In this document: one piece after another, positions 1-5,491 of the stretch
Numbering within the stretch: position 1 is the stretch's first letter
Layout of the letters: every line of letters starts with the position of its first letter
DNA from: Bacteroidia bacterium
GTDB lineage: Bacteria; Bacteroidota; Bacteroidia; Bacteroidales; Azobacteroidaceae
Length of the DNA stretch: 5,491 bases
Assembly (NCBI GenBank): GCA_025996835.1
Contig: BNTU01000160.1
Coordinates: forward strand, 1-5,491
Direction of reading: 5' to 3'
Position numbers and translations under genes: made by a program
The notes under the pieces: model-generated
What the model was told of the DNA's origin: nothing
Database searches by the model: none
What the model saw: only the letters and a program-made list of their open reading frames with translations

Positions 1-1
1 T

Positions 2-3000
2 GATGAACACGCACATTGGGCTGCATCGGAAGATGGCTACACGCTGCTGTCCGACTCAACCGGTTTTTATGAATATGCAGACAAGGATGGCTCCGGCAAG
101 TTGAAACGCTCCGGCATTCGCGCCCGCAATATTGCAGAGCGCAGGGCAAGCGACAAATCGTTTTTGCGAAAAACGCGAAAAGGCTTGCGCTTCAGCCGCG
201 AACAGGCAGAGGAGTTGCGCAAGGCAAGTAAAGAAACGGCGCCAACCAATGACCACCCCGTGCGCTCGTTGCGCAAGCGCCGGACAACGCTCAATGGCAA
301 CGCACAATACGCACCGGCAGCACCAAGCACTGTGCACGCACCGCTTATTTTGGTGCAGTTTCCCGGGAAGCCATTTACAAAAACAAAAGCTCATTTTGAA
401 CAATTGATGAATCAGCCAGGTGCCACCACCAATCTTGACGGCGAAACCATCACCGGCAGTTTGCACGACTATTTTTATGCAGACTCTTATGAGCTGTTGG
501 ACTATCAAGTGGATGTTTTTGGACCGTACACGCTGGCTCACGAAATTGCGTATTATGATCATAAGATTGGAGGTGACCCAAGCGAAATGGCACGCGAAGC
601 CGCAATTTTAGCGAATGCCGATGGGTGCAATTTTGCTAATTATGATATAAACAATGATGGCAGAGTGGACGGCATACATATTATTTTTGCGGGTTATGAT
701 CAAGCCGCAGGTGCTCCTGCCGGAGATGCCATTTGGTCGCACGCGCTCTCTGGTGGTGGATATACGCTTGCCACTTTGGACGGAAAAACTGTAACTAAGT
801 ATTCTTGCTCTTCTGAATTGCGTAACACCAGCGGTACAAACCTTGCCCATATTGGGACTATAGCCCACGAGTTGAGCCATGTGTTTGGCTTACCCGACTT
901 GTATGATACGGATTACGAAGGCAGCGGCGGACAGTCGGTGCATTTGGGCACATGGGATATTATGGCAAGCGGCAATTGGAACGATGACGGGCGCACTCCC
1001 GCCTTGCATTCGGCTTGGTGCCGCAATGATTTGGGATGGGTGCCTGTGAGCGTATTTACAGCCGAAGGCGACATCACTTTGCCTAATCCTGCAACCACAG
1101 GTGTTTCTTACAAATTACAAACAAAAACGCCGGTTGAATATTTTCTCTTGGAAAATCGGCAACAACAAGGTTGGGATGCCTTTATCCCTGCAAGTGGTTT
1201 GCTGATTTATCATGTGGATGAAAATTACACCGGCTGGAACTCTAATAACGTTAATAGCGACCCGCTACATCGTGGATTGTATGTGAAGCAGGCAGGCGGC
1301 GGGGCAAATAGCAATAGTTTTTCTCGCACAACAGACCCATATCCTTCAGACGGAAACACCGCTTTTACGGATGCATCCACGCCTAATGCCCTTTCGTGGG
1401 GCGGTGCAAACACCGAACAACCGATTACGAACATATCTCAGAATACAATTGACAAAACAGTTTCGTTCCATTATGCAGGCGAGCCAATCATTTTCAGACC
1501 TTTTGCTTGGACATTGAGAAACGATACGCTTACTATTAGCGGGGACGGACCAATGCCAAATTATAACGTGCTGCAAGATGTGCCTTGGTTTTCTTCTATC
1601 CATGATATTAAAGCTGTGGTCATCAATGCGGGTATTACCCACATTGGAAACAATGCTTTTGCCGATTGCAGCGGTCTTGCCTCTGTATCCATTCCTGACG
1701 GCGTGACAAGCATTGGAGTGTCTGCTTTTGCCTATTGCAGCAGTCTTACCGGTGCGTTGACCATTCCTAACAGCGTGACAAGCATTAGATGGGGTGCTTT
1801 TGCCGGTTGCAGTGGTCTTACCGGTGCGTTGACCATTCCTGACGGCATGACAAGCATTGGAGATTATGCTTTTTACGGGTGCAGCGGTCTTACCGGTGCG
1901 TTGACAATTCCTAACGGAGTTACAAGCATTGGAGATTATGCTTTTTACGGGTGCTACTTAGATACGGTTAGTGTGTCGTGGATTACGCCGCTCAGTATTT
2001 CGTCCGATGTATTTGACCTTAATTTTGTCAATGTAATGCAACTCATTGTACCCGAAGGCACTGCAGATGATTATGCAGTTGCTGAAGGATGGAAAGACTT
2101 CTATATTGCAGGAGTTAGTGACCCTATCCTTGCAAGTGGAACCTGTGATAACAATCTCACATGGGAACTCACGCTTCCCCTCCGCGCTCTCATCATTAGC
2201 GGCACAGGTGCAATGGCAAACTTTAGTGGCAATGATGCACCATGGAATGACTATAAAACTAAGATTAAGTCGGTGGTAATCAGCGAAGGTGTTACCGGCA
2301 TTGGAAATTATGCTTTTTACAATTGCAACCGTCTTACCTCCGTTACCATTCCTAACAGCGTGGCAAGCATTGGAAGTTATGCTTTTTACAATTGCAGCAG
2401 TCTTACTGCTATCAATGTAGATGCAGCCAATACACAATATAGTTCGGTAGATGGAGTGCTTTACAACAAAAATAAGACCACTTTAATACAGTATCCTGCC
2501 GGGAGGCAAGGTGCTTTTACCATTCCTAACAGCGTGACAAGCATTGGAAGTTCTGCTTTTTCCGGTTGCAGCGGTCTTACCTCCGTTACCATTCCTAACA
2601 GCGTGACAAGCATTGGGCAGAGTGCTTTTGCCTATTGCACCGGTCTTACCTCTGTCATCAATTTGAATACAACGCCACAAAGCGTAAGCTTAACATCTGC
2701 ATTCTATAGTGTTACATTGAGTGGAATAGTGCTAACAGTGCCAAGTTGTGCATTATCAGCCTATCAAGGTGATACAGAATGGAGCCAATTTGGTACTATT
2801 GTTGATGATGCATTGCTTCCGTGCCACATTCCCGTAACGAGTGTGACCCTGAACAATTCAACAACCTCATTGCTTGTCGATGACACAGAACAGTTGACGG
2901 CAACCGTTTTGCCGGACAATGCTACTAATCAGCAAATTACATGGTCAAGCGACGATGAAACAATTGCAACGGTAAATAATGCAGGCGTAGTAACAGCAAT

Positions 3001-4207
3001 TTCCGCAGGCACAGCAAACATAGCAGCGGAAACCGTTGACGGAAATTATACCGCCGGTTGTGCAGTAACAGTAACTGCCACCGTAACCTTCACCGGCGAA
3101 GGCATTAGCGGCATATCTGCGCAAGCGATAACCACAAAAGGTGGAAAAGTGAACAAGCCGACCGACCCTGCCCGCAATGGCTATAACTTTGAAGGTTGGT
3201 ACAATGGTGCTGCAGAATGGGATTTTGATTCAGACATAGTAACAGTGAATTTGACACTCACAGCGGAATGGACGGCAATAACATACACCATCACCTACGA
3301 TAATCTGAATGGTGCAACCAACAGTAATCCAACAACTTACACCATAGAGGATGTCATCACACTGTTAAATCCGGGTGCAAGAACAGGTTACACGTTCGCA
3401 GGCTGGACAGAGGGCAGCACAATAGCCGCAGGTAGCACGGGCGCAAAAACCTTCACGGCACAGTGGACGGAGAACAGCGTTACACCGCCAACTCCCACCA
3501 TCTACACCGTAACGTTCAATTCTCGTGGCGGTAGCAACGTAGCCGTGCAGCACATAGCAAAGAATGCGTTGCTGACATCGCCTCCTCCACCCACTCGCGA
3601 CGGCTACACCTTTGGCGGTTGGTTCTACGAGGTATCCTGCCAAAACGAATGGTATTTTGACAGCGATGCAGTAATCGACGATATTATGCTGTATGCCAAA
3701 TGGACAGAGGTAAATGCTCCCGTTAACCCCGATGATACCCTCGTTACAAGCGTATCGCTCAGCAAAAGCGCAATCACGCTTGCTGTCAACTACATCACAA
3801 TGCTCACCGCAACGGTAACCACTACCAATAAAAAAGTAAAGTGGAGCAGCAGCGACGTAAGTGTTGCTACGATAAGCTCAGGTGGCATAGTGAGAGGTAT
3901 ATCGGCAGGCACAGCCACGATAACAGTAACTACCGCAGATGGCAGTACCGCTACATGCACGGTAACGGTAAGCGCAGCAGGCACTGAAATCGAAAGCATT
4001 AATGCAGAGCCGTTGGCGGTATATCCCAACCCCACCACCGGCATCGTAAACATCCACCATGCCAACGGCGCAGAGGTGCAGGTATACAACCACATCGGGA
4101 TATTACTACACCGCACCAATGAAAGCCGCATAGATTTGTCAGCATATCCGAGCGGCATTTATCTGCTGAAGATAGGTGAGCAGACTTTGAAGGTGGTGAA
4201 GCAGTAG
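2..4207 (+). CDS. M6-family metalloprotease with BspA-type LRR, BIG2 and InlB repeats and a T9SS sorting domain (5' end missing)
   Basis: This is a secreted zinc endopeptidase of the M6 (immune inhibitor A-like) family. The frame is open to the left edge, giving 1401 visible residues. Upstream codons encode DEHAHWAASEDGYTLL, like the N-terminal part of M6 proteins, so the start and signal peptide lie outside the window; the TTG at 101 is not a credible start. Order by nucleotide: basic segment about 100-330; M6 domain about 338-1480, with HELSHVFGLPD at 866-898 and Met-turn WDIMASG near 953-973; two BspA-type LRR modules (1508-2120 and 2162-2810); BIG2 (2828-3079); three InlB B-type repeats (3083-3703); BIG2 (3743-3973); T9SS type A domain (4016-4204). 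Family knowledge predicts Sec export, outer-membrane passage by T9SS and surface attachment or release. The substrate is unknown. The TAG stop lies inside a 28-bp palindrome. The gene is convergent with rpsI. Family and architecture are confident; the biological role is inference. Confidence 0.93.
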   Translation, partial: DEHAHWAASEDGYTLLSDSTGFYEYADKDGSGKLKRSGIRARNIAERRASDKSFLRKTRKGLRFSREQAEELRKASKETAPTNDHPVRSLRKRRTTLNGNAQYAPAAPSTVHAPLILVQFPGKPFTKTKAHFEQLMNQPGATTNLDGETITGSLHDYFYADSYELLDYQVDVFGPYTLAHEIAYYDHKIGGDPSEMAREAAILANADGCNFANYDINNDGRVDGIHIIFAGYDQAAGAPAGDAIWSHALSGGGYTLATLDGKTVTKYSCSSELRNTSGTNLAHIGTIAHELSHVFGLPDLYDTDYEGSGGQSVHLGTWDIMASGNWNDDGRTPALHSAWCRNDLGWVPVSVFTAEGDITLPNPATTGVSYKLQTKTPVEYFLLENRQQQGWDAFIPASGLLIYHVDENYTGWNSNNVNSDPLHRGLYVKQAGGGANSNSFSRTTDPYPSDGNTAFTDASTPNALSWGGANTEQPITNISQNTIDKTVSFHYAGEPIIFRPFAWTLRNDTLTISGDGPMPNYNVLQDVPWFSSIHDIKAVVINAGITHIGNNAFADCSGLASVSIPDGVTSIGVSAFAYCSSLTGALTIPNSVTSIRWGAFAGCSGLTGALTIPDGMTSIGDYAFYGCSGLTGALTIPNGVTSIGDYAFYGCYLDTVSVSWITPLSISSDVFDLNFVNVMQLIVPEGTADDYAVAEGWKDFYIAGVSDPILASGTCDNNLTWELTLPLRALIISGTGAMANFSGNDAPWNDYKTKIKSVVISEGVTGIGNYAFYNCNRLTSVTIPNSVASIGSYAFYNCSSLTAINVDAANTQYSSVDGVLYNKNKTTLIQYPAGRQGAFTIPNSVTSIGSSAFSGCSGLTSVTIPNSVTSIGQSAFAYCTGLTSVINLNTTPQSVSLTSAFYSVTLSGIVLTVPSCALSAYQGDTEWSQFGTIVDDALLPCHIPVTSVTLNNSTTSLLVDDTEQLTATVLPDNATNQQITWSSDDETIATVNNAGVVTAISAGTANIAAETVDGNYTAGCAVTVTATVTFTGEGISGISAQAITTKGGKVNKPTDPARNGYNFEGWYNGAAEWDFDSDIVTVNLTLTAEWTAITYTITYDNLNGATNSNPTTYTIEDVITLLNPGARTGYTFAGWTEGSTIAAGSTGAKTFTAQWTENSVTPPTPTIYTVTFNSRGGSNVAVQHIAKNALLTSPPPPTRDGYTFGGWFYEVSCQNEWYFDSDAVIDDIMLYAKWTEVNAPVNPDDTLVTSVSLSKSAITLAVNYITMLTATVTTTNKKVKWSSSDVSVATISSGGIVRGISAGTATITVTTADGSTATCTVTVSAAGTEIESINAEPLAVYPNPTTGIVNIHHANGAEVQVYNHIGILLHRTNESRIDLSAYPSGIYLLKIGEQTLKVVKQ
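866..964 (+). other. M6 protease zinc-binding and Met-turn region
   Basis: The codons at 866-898 read HELSHVFGLPD, which fits the metzincin-type pattern HExxHxxGxxD: two His ligands, the catalytic Glu, and Asp as probable third ligand. The Met of WDIMASG at 962-964 would supply the Met-turn. All key residues are present, so the enzyme is predicted to be active. A separate D-x-N-x-D-G-x-x-D stretch at 644-670 (DINNDGRVD) resembles a calcium-binding loop and precedes a hydrophobic strand, as is common in M6 proteins. Calcium binding is inferred from pattern only. Confidence 0.85.
1508..2120 (+). repeat. First BspA-type LRR module (header, five LRRs, cap)
   Basis: A header (WTLRNDTLTISGDGPM, then VPWF) runs into five leucine-rich repeats of about 23-24 residues with the pattern VTSIGxxAFxxCSGLTxxLTIPN, from 1631 to about 1981. 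It closes with a cap containing LIVPEGTADDY and GWKDF. This is the BspA or Treponema pallidum type of LRR, usually tied to binding host or matrix proteins. At DNA level the repeat unit is 72 bp and some copies are almost identical: 1850-1882 and 1922-1954 match over 33 bp. That implies recent duplication and possible change in copy number. Confidence 0.85.
2162..2810 (+). repeat. Second BspA-type LRR module (header, four LRRs, cap)
   Basis: This repeats the plan of the first module: header WELTLPLRALIISGTGAM followed by APW, then LRRs starting at 2288 (GVTGIGNYAFYNC), and a cap with LTVPSCALSAY and EWSQF. Four repeats are visible. The second carries an insertion of about 30 residues (NVDAANTQYSSVDGVLYNKN and following), a variant common in BspA-like proteins. 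The shared header-LRR-cap order indicates that a whole module was duplicated, or that two were joined, rather than single LRRs only being added. Confidence 0.8.
2828..3079 (+). other. BIG2 (bacterial Ig-like) domain 1
   Basis: The encoded segment has the BIG2 landmarks: VTSVTLNNSTTSL at the start, then LTATVLPDNATNQQITWSS, ATVNNAGVVTAISAGTANI and a final AVTVTA strand. BIG2 domains are beta-sandwich spacers or adhesion modules in surface proteins. Here it separates the LRR part from the InlB-type repeats. Confidence 0.85.
3083..3703 (+). repeat. Three InlB B-type (Listeria-Bacteroides) repeats
   Basis: There are three consecutive repeats of about 60-67 residues, at 3083-3271, 3284-3466 and 3503-3703. 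Each starts with a TxTF or TITY strand, has the signature G-Y-x-F-x-G-W in the middle (GYNFEGWY, GYTFAGWT, GYTFGGWF) and ends in L-T-A-E-W, F-T-A-Q-W or L-Y-A-K-W. The family adopts a beta-grasp-like fold and occurs in surface proteins of Bacteroidota and Firmicutes. A short Thr/Pro-rich linker (VTPPTPT) separates repeats two and three. The repeats have diverged, unlike the near-identical LRR DNA, so they look older. Confidence 0.85.
3743..3973 (+). other. BIG2 (bacterial Ig-like) domain 2
   Basis: The segment shows the BIG2 pattern VTSVSLSKSAITL, LTATVTTTNKKVKWSSSD, VATISSGGIVRGISAGTATI and CTVTVS. It matches the first BIG2 domain in plan and lies directly before the secretion domain, where it may serve as a stalk. 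Confidence 0.85.
4016..4204 (+). other. T9SS type A C-terminal sorting domain
   Basis: The last 63 residues show the expected order: AVYPNPTTGIVNI, VQVYNHIGILL, IDLSAYPSGIYLLKI and a basic end KVVKQ. This is the type A sorting signal recognised by the Bacteroidota type IX secretion system. It is normally removed when the protein reaches the surface, with attachment to lipopolysaccharide or release. It is intact to the stop codon, so the C-terminus is complete. No T9SS machinery genes lie in this window. Confidence 0.92.
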
Positions 4208-4231
4208 AGACGTGGCGCGCCACGTCTCTAC
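4204..4231. repeat. 28-bp perfect palindrome, copy A, containing the protease stop codon
   Basis: The half-site GTAGAGACGTGGCG is followed at once by its exact reverse complement, with GGCGCGCC at the centre. The TAG stop of the protease gene is bases 2-4 of the palindrome. Including the preceding GCA, 31 bp (4201-4231) are identical to 4312-4342. As RNA it could fold into a strong GC-rich hairpin, but no T-run follows, so it is not a canonical intrinsic terminator. Confidence 0.93.
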
Positions 4232-4246
4232 CAATGATCCTCGTAT

Positions 4247-4283
4247 GATTTTCAAGATTAAAATCGTGTAAATCTTGAAAATC
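4247..4283. repeat. Stem-loop A (13-bp stem, 11-nt loop)
   Basis: GATTTTCAAGATT at 4247-4259 is the exact complement of AATCTTGAAAATC at 4271-4283. It lies 15 bp after palindrome A. It is followed at 4287-4307 by a tail that matches 4393-4413 at 19 of 21 positions. Together these make the first copy of a composite element spanning roughly 4201-4311. Confidence 0.85.
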
Positions 4284-4314
4284 TTATGAAAATCCCGGTT
4301 CAGACAAAATTGCA

Positions 4315-4342
4315 GTAGAGACGTGGCGCGCCACGTCTCTAC
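4315..4342. repeat. 28-bp perfect palindrome, copy B
   Basis: This is identical to the palindrome at 4204-4231 and lies 111 bp further on. Here it is intergenic. Perfect identity over 31 bp, against clear divergence of the sequence between, suggests a recent duplication, sequence conversion, or selection on the palindrome itself. Confidence 0.93.
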
Positions 4343-4349
4343 AGACAGA

Positions 4350-4385
4350 AGGATTGGCAGGATTATCAAAAATCCTGCCAATCCT
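4350..4385. repeat. Stem-loop B (15-bp stem, 6-nt loop)
   Basis: AGGATTGGCAGGATT at 4350-4364 pairs perfectly with AATCCTGCCAATCCT at 4371-4385. It sits 7 bp after palindrome B, in the same relative place as the 13-bp stem follows palindrome A, but with a different sequence. Its right arm lies within the 99-bp repeat shared with the right edge. It may act as a transcript end for either convergent gene, though no T-run follows directly. Confidence 0.85.
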
Positions 4386-4467
4386 ATAATCCTGAAAATC
4401 CTGATTCAGACAATAAAAATTGATTTATTGAAAAAATATTTCAATTTATAGTTCATAATTAAAAAAA
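4369..4467 (+). repeat. Left arm of a 99-bp perfect inverted repeat flanking rplM-rpsI
   Basis: The 99 bases at 4369-4467 are the exact reverse complement of 5393-5491. Identity ends at the base before the rpsI stop codon (TAA, read at 4470-4468). The outer part is the AATCCTG-rich end of stem-loop B. The inner part is very AT-rich and holds a small hairpin (ATTGAAA at 4427-4433 with TTTCAAT at 4439-4445). Left of 4369 the match cannot be tested because the window ends. Confidence 0.95.
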
Positions 4468-4854
4468 TTAACGTTTGCTGAATTGGAAGCGTTTGCGGGC
4501 TTTTGGGCGACCCGGTTTTTTGCGTTCCACTTCGCGTGGGTCGCGGGTCATGAAGCCTTCTGCGCGCAATACGGGCTTGTTTTCGGCGTTAATTTTTACT
4601 AATGCGCGGGAAATTCCCAAGCGGGCGGCTTCCGATTGTCCTTTGTAGCCTCCTCCTTGCAAATTGATGCTGATGTCGTATTGGTCGGCAACACCTAATT
4701 TGTTAAGGGGTTGCTTCACAACGTATTGCAAAATTGATGAGGGGAAATAGGCTTCGAGTTCCCGCTTGTTGATAACGATTTTTCCTGTTCCTTCTTTCAC
4801 GTAAACGCGCGCTACGGCTGCTTTACGTCTCCCTAAGGCATTTATTGTTTCCAT
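4468..4854 (-). CDS. rpsI: 30S ribosomal protein S9
   Basis: S9 (uS9) belongs to the head of the small ribosomal subunit; its basic C-terminal tail reaches the P-site tRNA. The 128-residue product has the usual bacterial length. It shows the N-terminal ALGRRKAAVARVYVKEGTG, the central INLQGGGYKGQSEAARLGIS and the highly basic tail KKPGRPKARKRFQFSKR with the conserved final SKR. The start is ATG at 4854-4852, only 7 bp after the rplM stop, so the two genes are cotranscribed. The spacer AAAGAAA is a weak Shine-Dalgarno, as is usual in Bacteroidota. The stop codon abuts the 99-bp inverted repeat. In many Bacteroidota rpsB and tsf follow rpsI; here repeats and a convergent protease follow instead. 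Sequence and length are normal, so the gene appears functional. Confidence 0.98.
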   Translation of the reverse strand: METINALGRRKAAVARVYVKEGTGKIVINKRELEAYFPSSILQYVVKQPLNKLGVADQYDISINLQGGGYKGQSEAARLGISRALVKINAENKPVLRAEGFMTRDPREVERKKPGRPKARKRFQFSKR

Positions 4855-4861
4855 TTTCTTT

Positions 4862-5317
4862 TTATTTTAATGCGTTAATATCAATTACTTTCGGCTGTTG
4901 AGCTTCCTGCTTGTGCTCGGTGCCATCATACACATAAAGATTGGTCAGCAACTTGTCGCCGAGGCGGTTTTTGGGAAGCATCCCTTTCACCACTTTGCGC
5001 AACAGGCGGTCGCTGCCTTTCGCCAACAAGGTTGCGGGCGTGTTCTCGCGTTGTCCACCCGGATAGCCCGTGTAAGACAAGTAGATACGGTCTGTCCACT
5101 TGTTGCCTGTTAACACTACCTTTTCGGCATTGATAATAATCACATTGTCCCCACAATCAACGTGCGGGGTGAAATTGGGTTTGTACTTCCCTCGGAGAAG
5201 CTTTGCCACTTTCGAAGCCAGACGACCCAAACGTTGACCGTCAGCATCCACAACGACCCACTCTTTGGTAGCCGTCGCACTATTCGTTGAAATAGTCTTG
5301 TAACTTAATGTATTCAC
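4862..5317 (-). CDS. rplM: 50S ribosomal protein L13
   Basis: L13 (uL13) is an early-assembling large-subunit protein that binds 23S rRNA. The 151-residue product is full length. Family landmarks seen are WVVVDADGQRLGRLASKVAK, LLRGKYKPNFTPHVDCGDNV, the VVLTGNKW segment, YTGYPGGQRE and VVKGMLPKNRLG, ending in YDGTEHKQEAQQPK. The start is GTG (5317-5315): the residues NTLSYKTIS that follow match the usual Bacteroidota N-terminus, so this rare start codon is preferred over a downstream one. Upstream of it lies the AT-rich AAATAAAAAGA with no strong Shine-Dalgarno. It is first in a two-gene operon with rpsI. The promoter with box TACCTTTG lies about 62 bp upstream. Confidence 0.98.
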   Translation of the reverse strand: MNTLSYKTISTNSATATKEWVVVDADGQRLGRLASKVAKLLRGKYKPNFTPHVDCGDNVIIINAEKVVLTGNKWTDRIYLSYTGYPGGQRENTPATLLAKGSDRLLRKVVKGMLPKNRLGDKLLTNLYVYDGTEHKQEAQQPKVIDINALK

Positions 5318-5353
5318 TCTTTTTATTTAATTTGTTTATATACAACTCTTTAA

Positions 5354-5371
5354 TTATCCGAAAGGGGATAA
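5354..5371 (-). promoter_or_regulatory. Short hairpin at the predicted 5' end of the rplM leader
   Basis: On the minus strand TTATCC and GGATAA form a 6-bp stem around a 6-nt loop (CCTTTC). If transcription starts about 5-7 bases after the TACCTTTG box, the hairpin would begin almost at the first base of the mRNA, leaving about 36 unpaired AT-rich bases before the GTG. It could protect the mRNA or bind L13 or S9 for feedback; both are inference. Confidence 0.35.
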
Positions 5372-5378
5372 ACGGCTG

Positions 5379-5386
5379 CAAAGGTA
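5379..5386 (-). promoter_or_regulatory. rplM-rpsI promoter, Bacteroidota -7 box
   Basis: On the minus strand the sequence is TTGTACCTTTGCA, containing TACCTTTG, a perfect match to the Bacteroidota housekeeping -7 consensus TAnnTTTG. No clear TTTG -33 box exists about 19 bases upstream; the nearest candidate is AGTTCA, which lies within the inner end of the right 99-bp repeat. The box is 7 bp beyond the end of that repeat. Predicted start of transcription is about 5372-5374, giving a leader of about 55 nt. Confidence 0.75.
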
Positions 5387-5392
5387 CAACAT

Positions 5393-5491
5393 TTTTTTTA
5401 ATTATGAACTATAAATTGAAATATTTTTTCAATAAATCAATTTTTATTGTCTGAATCAGGATTTTCAGGATTATAGGATTGGCAGGATTTT
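5393..5491 (-). repeat. Right arm of the 99-bp perfect inverted repeat, cut by the window edge
   Basis: This is the exact reverse complement of 4369-4467, with no mismatch in 99 bases. It continues to the last base, so the true length is at least 99 bp. If it continues as on the left, the missing part should complete the 15-bp stem-loop and perhaps reach another 28-bp palindrome, although at 4368 the left arm has a fifth A that cannot be compared. No gene is seen in it. Confidence 0.95.

Noticed and set aside
101..103. TTG codon as the start of the long protease gene
   Set aside because: The same frame is open without a stop to position 2, and the upstream residues (DEHAHWAASEDGY and following) look like M6 protease sequence, so the gene is cut by the left edge and begins outside.
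1958..2437. 159-codon minus-strand reading frame
   Set aside because: It lies wholly within the well-supported LRR coding region and its repetitive translation (NACHAVRNGNGGKT) is a shadow of the LRR repeats.
4204..4231. Palindrome as a canonical Rho-independent terminator
   Set aside because: The hairpin is strong, but the sequence after it (CAATGATCC) has no T-run on either strand. A role in ending transcription remains possible but is not supported.
4201..4342. Two identical 31-bp direct repeats with an 80-bp spacer as a CRISPR array
   Set aside because: Only two copies exist, the spacer is too long and contains its own stem-loop, the repeat is a full palindrome, and no cas gene is present.
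4139..4381. 80-codon minus-strand reading frame spanning the protease end and the repeats
   Set aside because: Its translation repeats VETWRATSLL because it reads through both palindromes; there is no family resemblance and no promoter or ribosome binding site.
4898..5113. 71-codon plus-strand reading frame
   Set aside because: It is antisense to rplM, which is certain, and its translation shows no recognisable features.
4369..5491. Insertion sequence or composite transposon bounded by the inverted repeats
   Set aside because: No transposase or recombinase is encoded between the repeats, only rplM and rpsI, and no target-site duplication can be seen because the right flank is outside the window.

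Overview
The window looks like Bacteroidota DNA, probably order Bacteroidales. A giant secreted protein ends in a type IX secretion (T9SS) sorting domain, the ribosomal proteins L13 and S9 match the Bacteroidota form, and the rplM promoter carries the Bacteroidota -7 box TAnnTTTG (here TACCTTTG). These placements come from recognised motifs; no database search was made.

Layout. (1) Positions 2-4207, plus strand: one very long gene, open at the left edge, for a multidomain M6-family metalloprotease. In order it has a basic N-terminal segment, an M6 zinc protease domain (HELSHVFGLPD), two BspA-type leucine-rich repeat modules, a BIG2 domain, three InlB B-type repeats, a second BIG2 domain and a C-terminal T9SS sorting domain. 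(2) Positions 4208-4467: no gene, but dense repeats. There are two copies of a 28-bp perfect palindrome, the first containing the protease stop codon. Each copy is followed by its own stem-loop and a related tail, so the stretch reads as two tandem copies of one composite element. (3) Positions 4468-5317, minus strand: the rplM-rpsI operon (L13, S9), convergent with the protease. (4) Positions 5318-5392: rplM leader and promoter. (5) Positions 5393-5491: a perfect inverted copy, 99 bp long, of the sequence at 4369-4467, running off the right edge.

The protease is predicted to be exported by Sec and then T9SS and displayed on or released from the cell surface; its repeat domains look like adhesion or substrate-binding parts. 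The ribosomal operon is unrelated housekeeping. The most unusual structure is that this ribosomal operon lies between identical inverted repeats, which start at the rpsI stop codon on one side and just upstream of the rplM -7 box on the other. The operon could therefore have been inserted, be invertible, or be an assembly product at repeats. No transposase, integrase, CRISPR array, tRNA or rRNA was seen.
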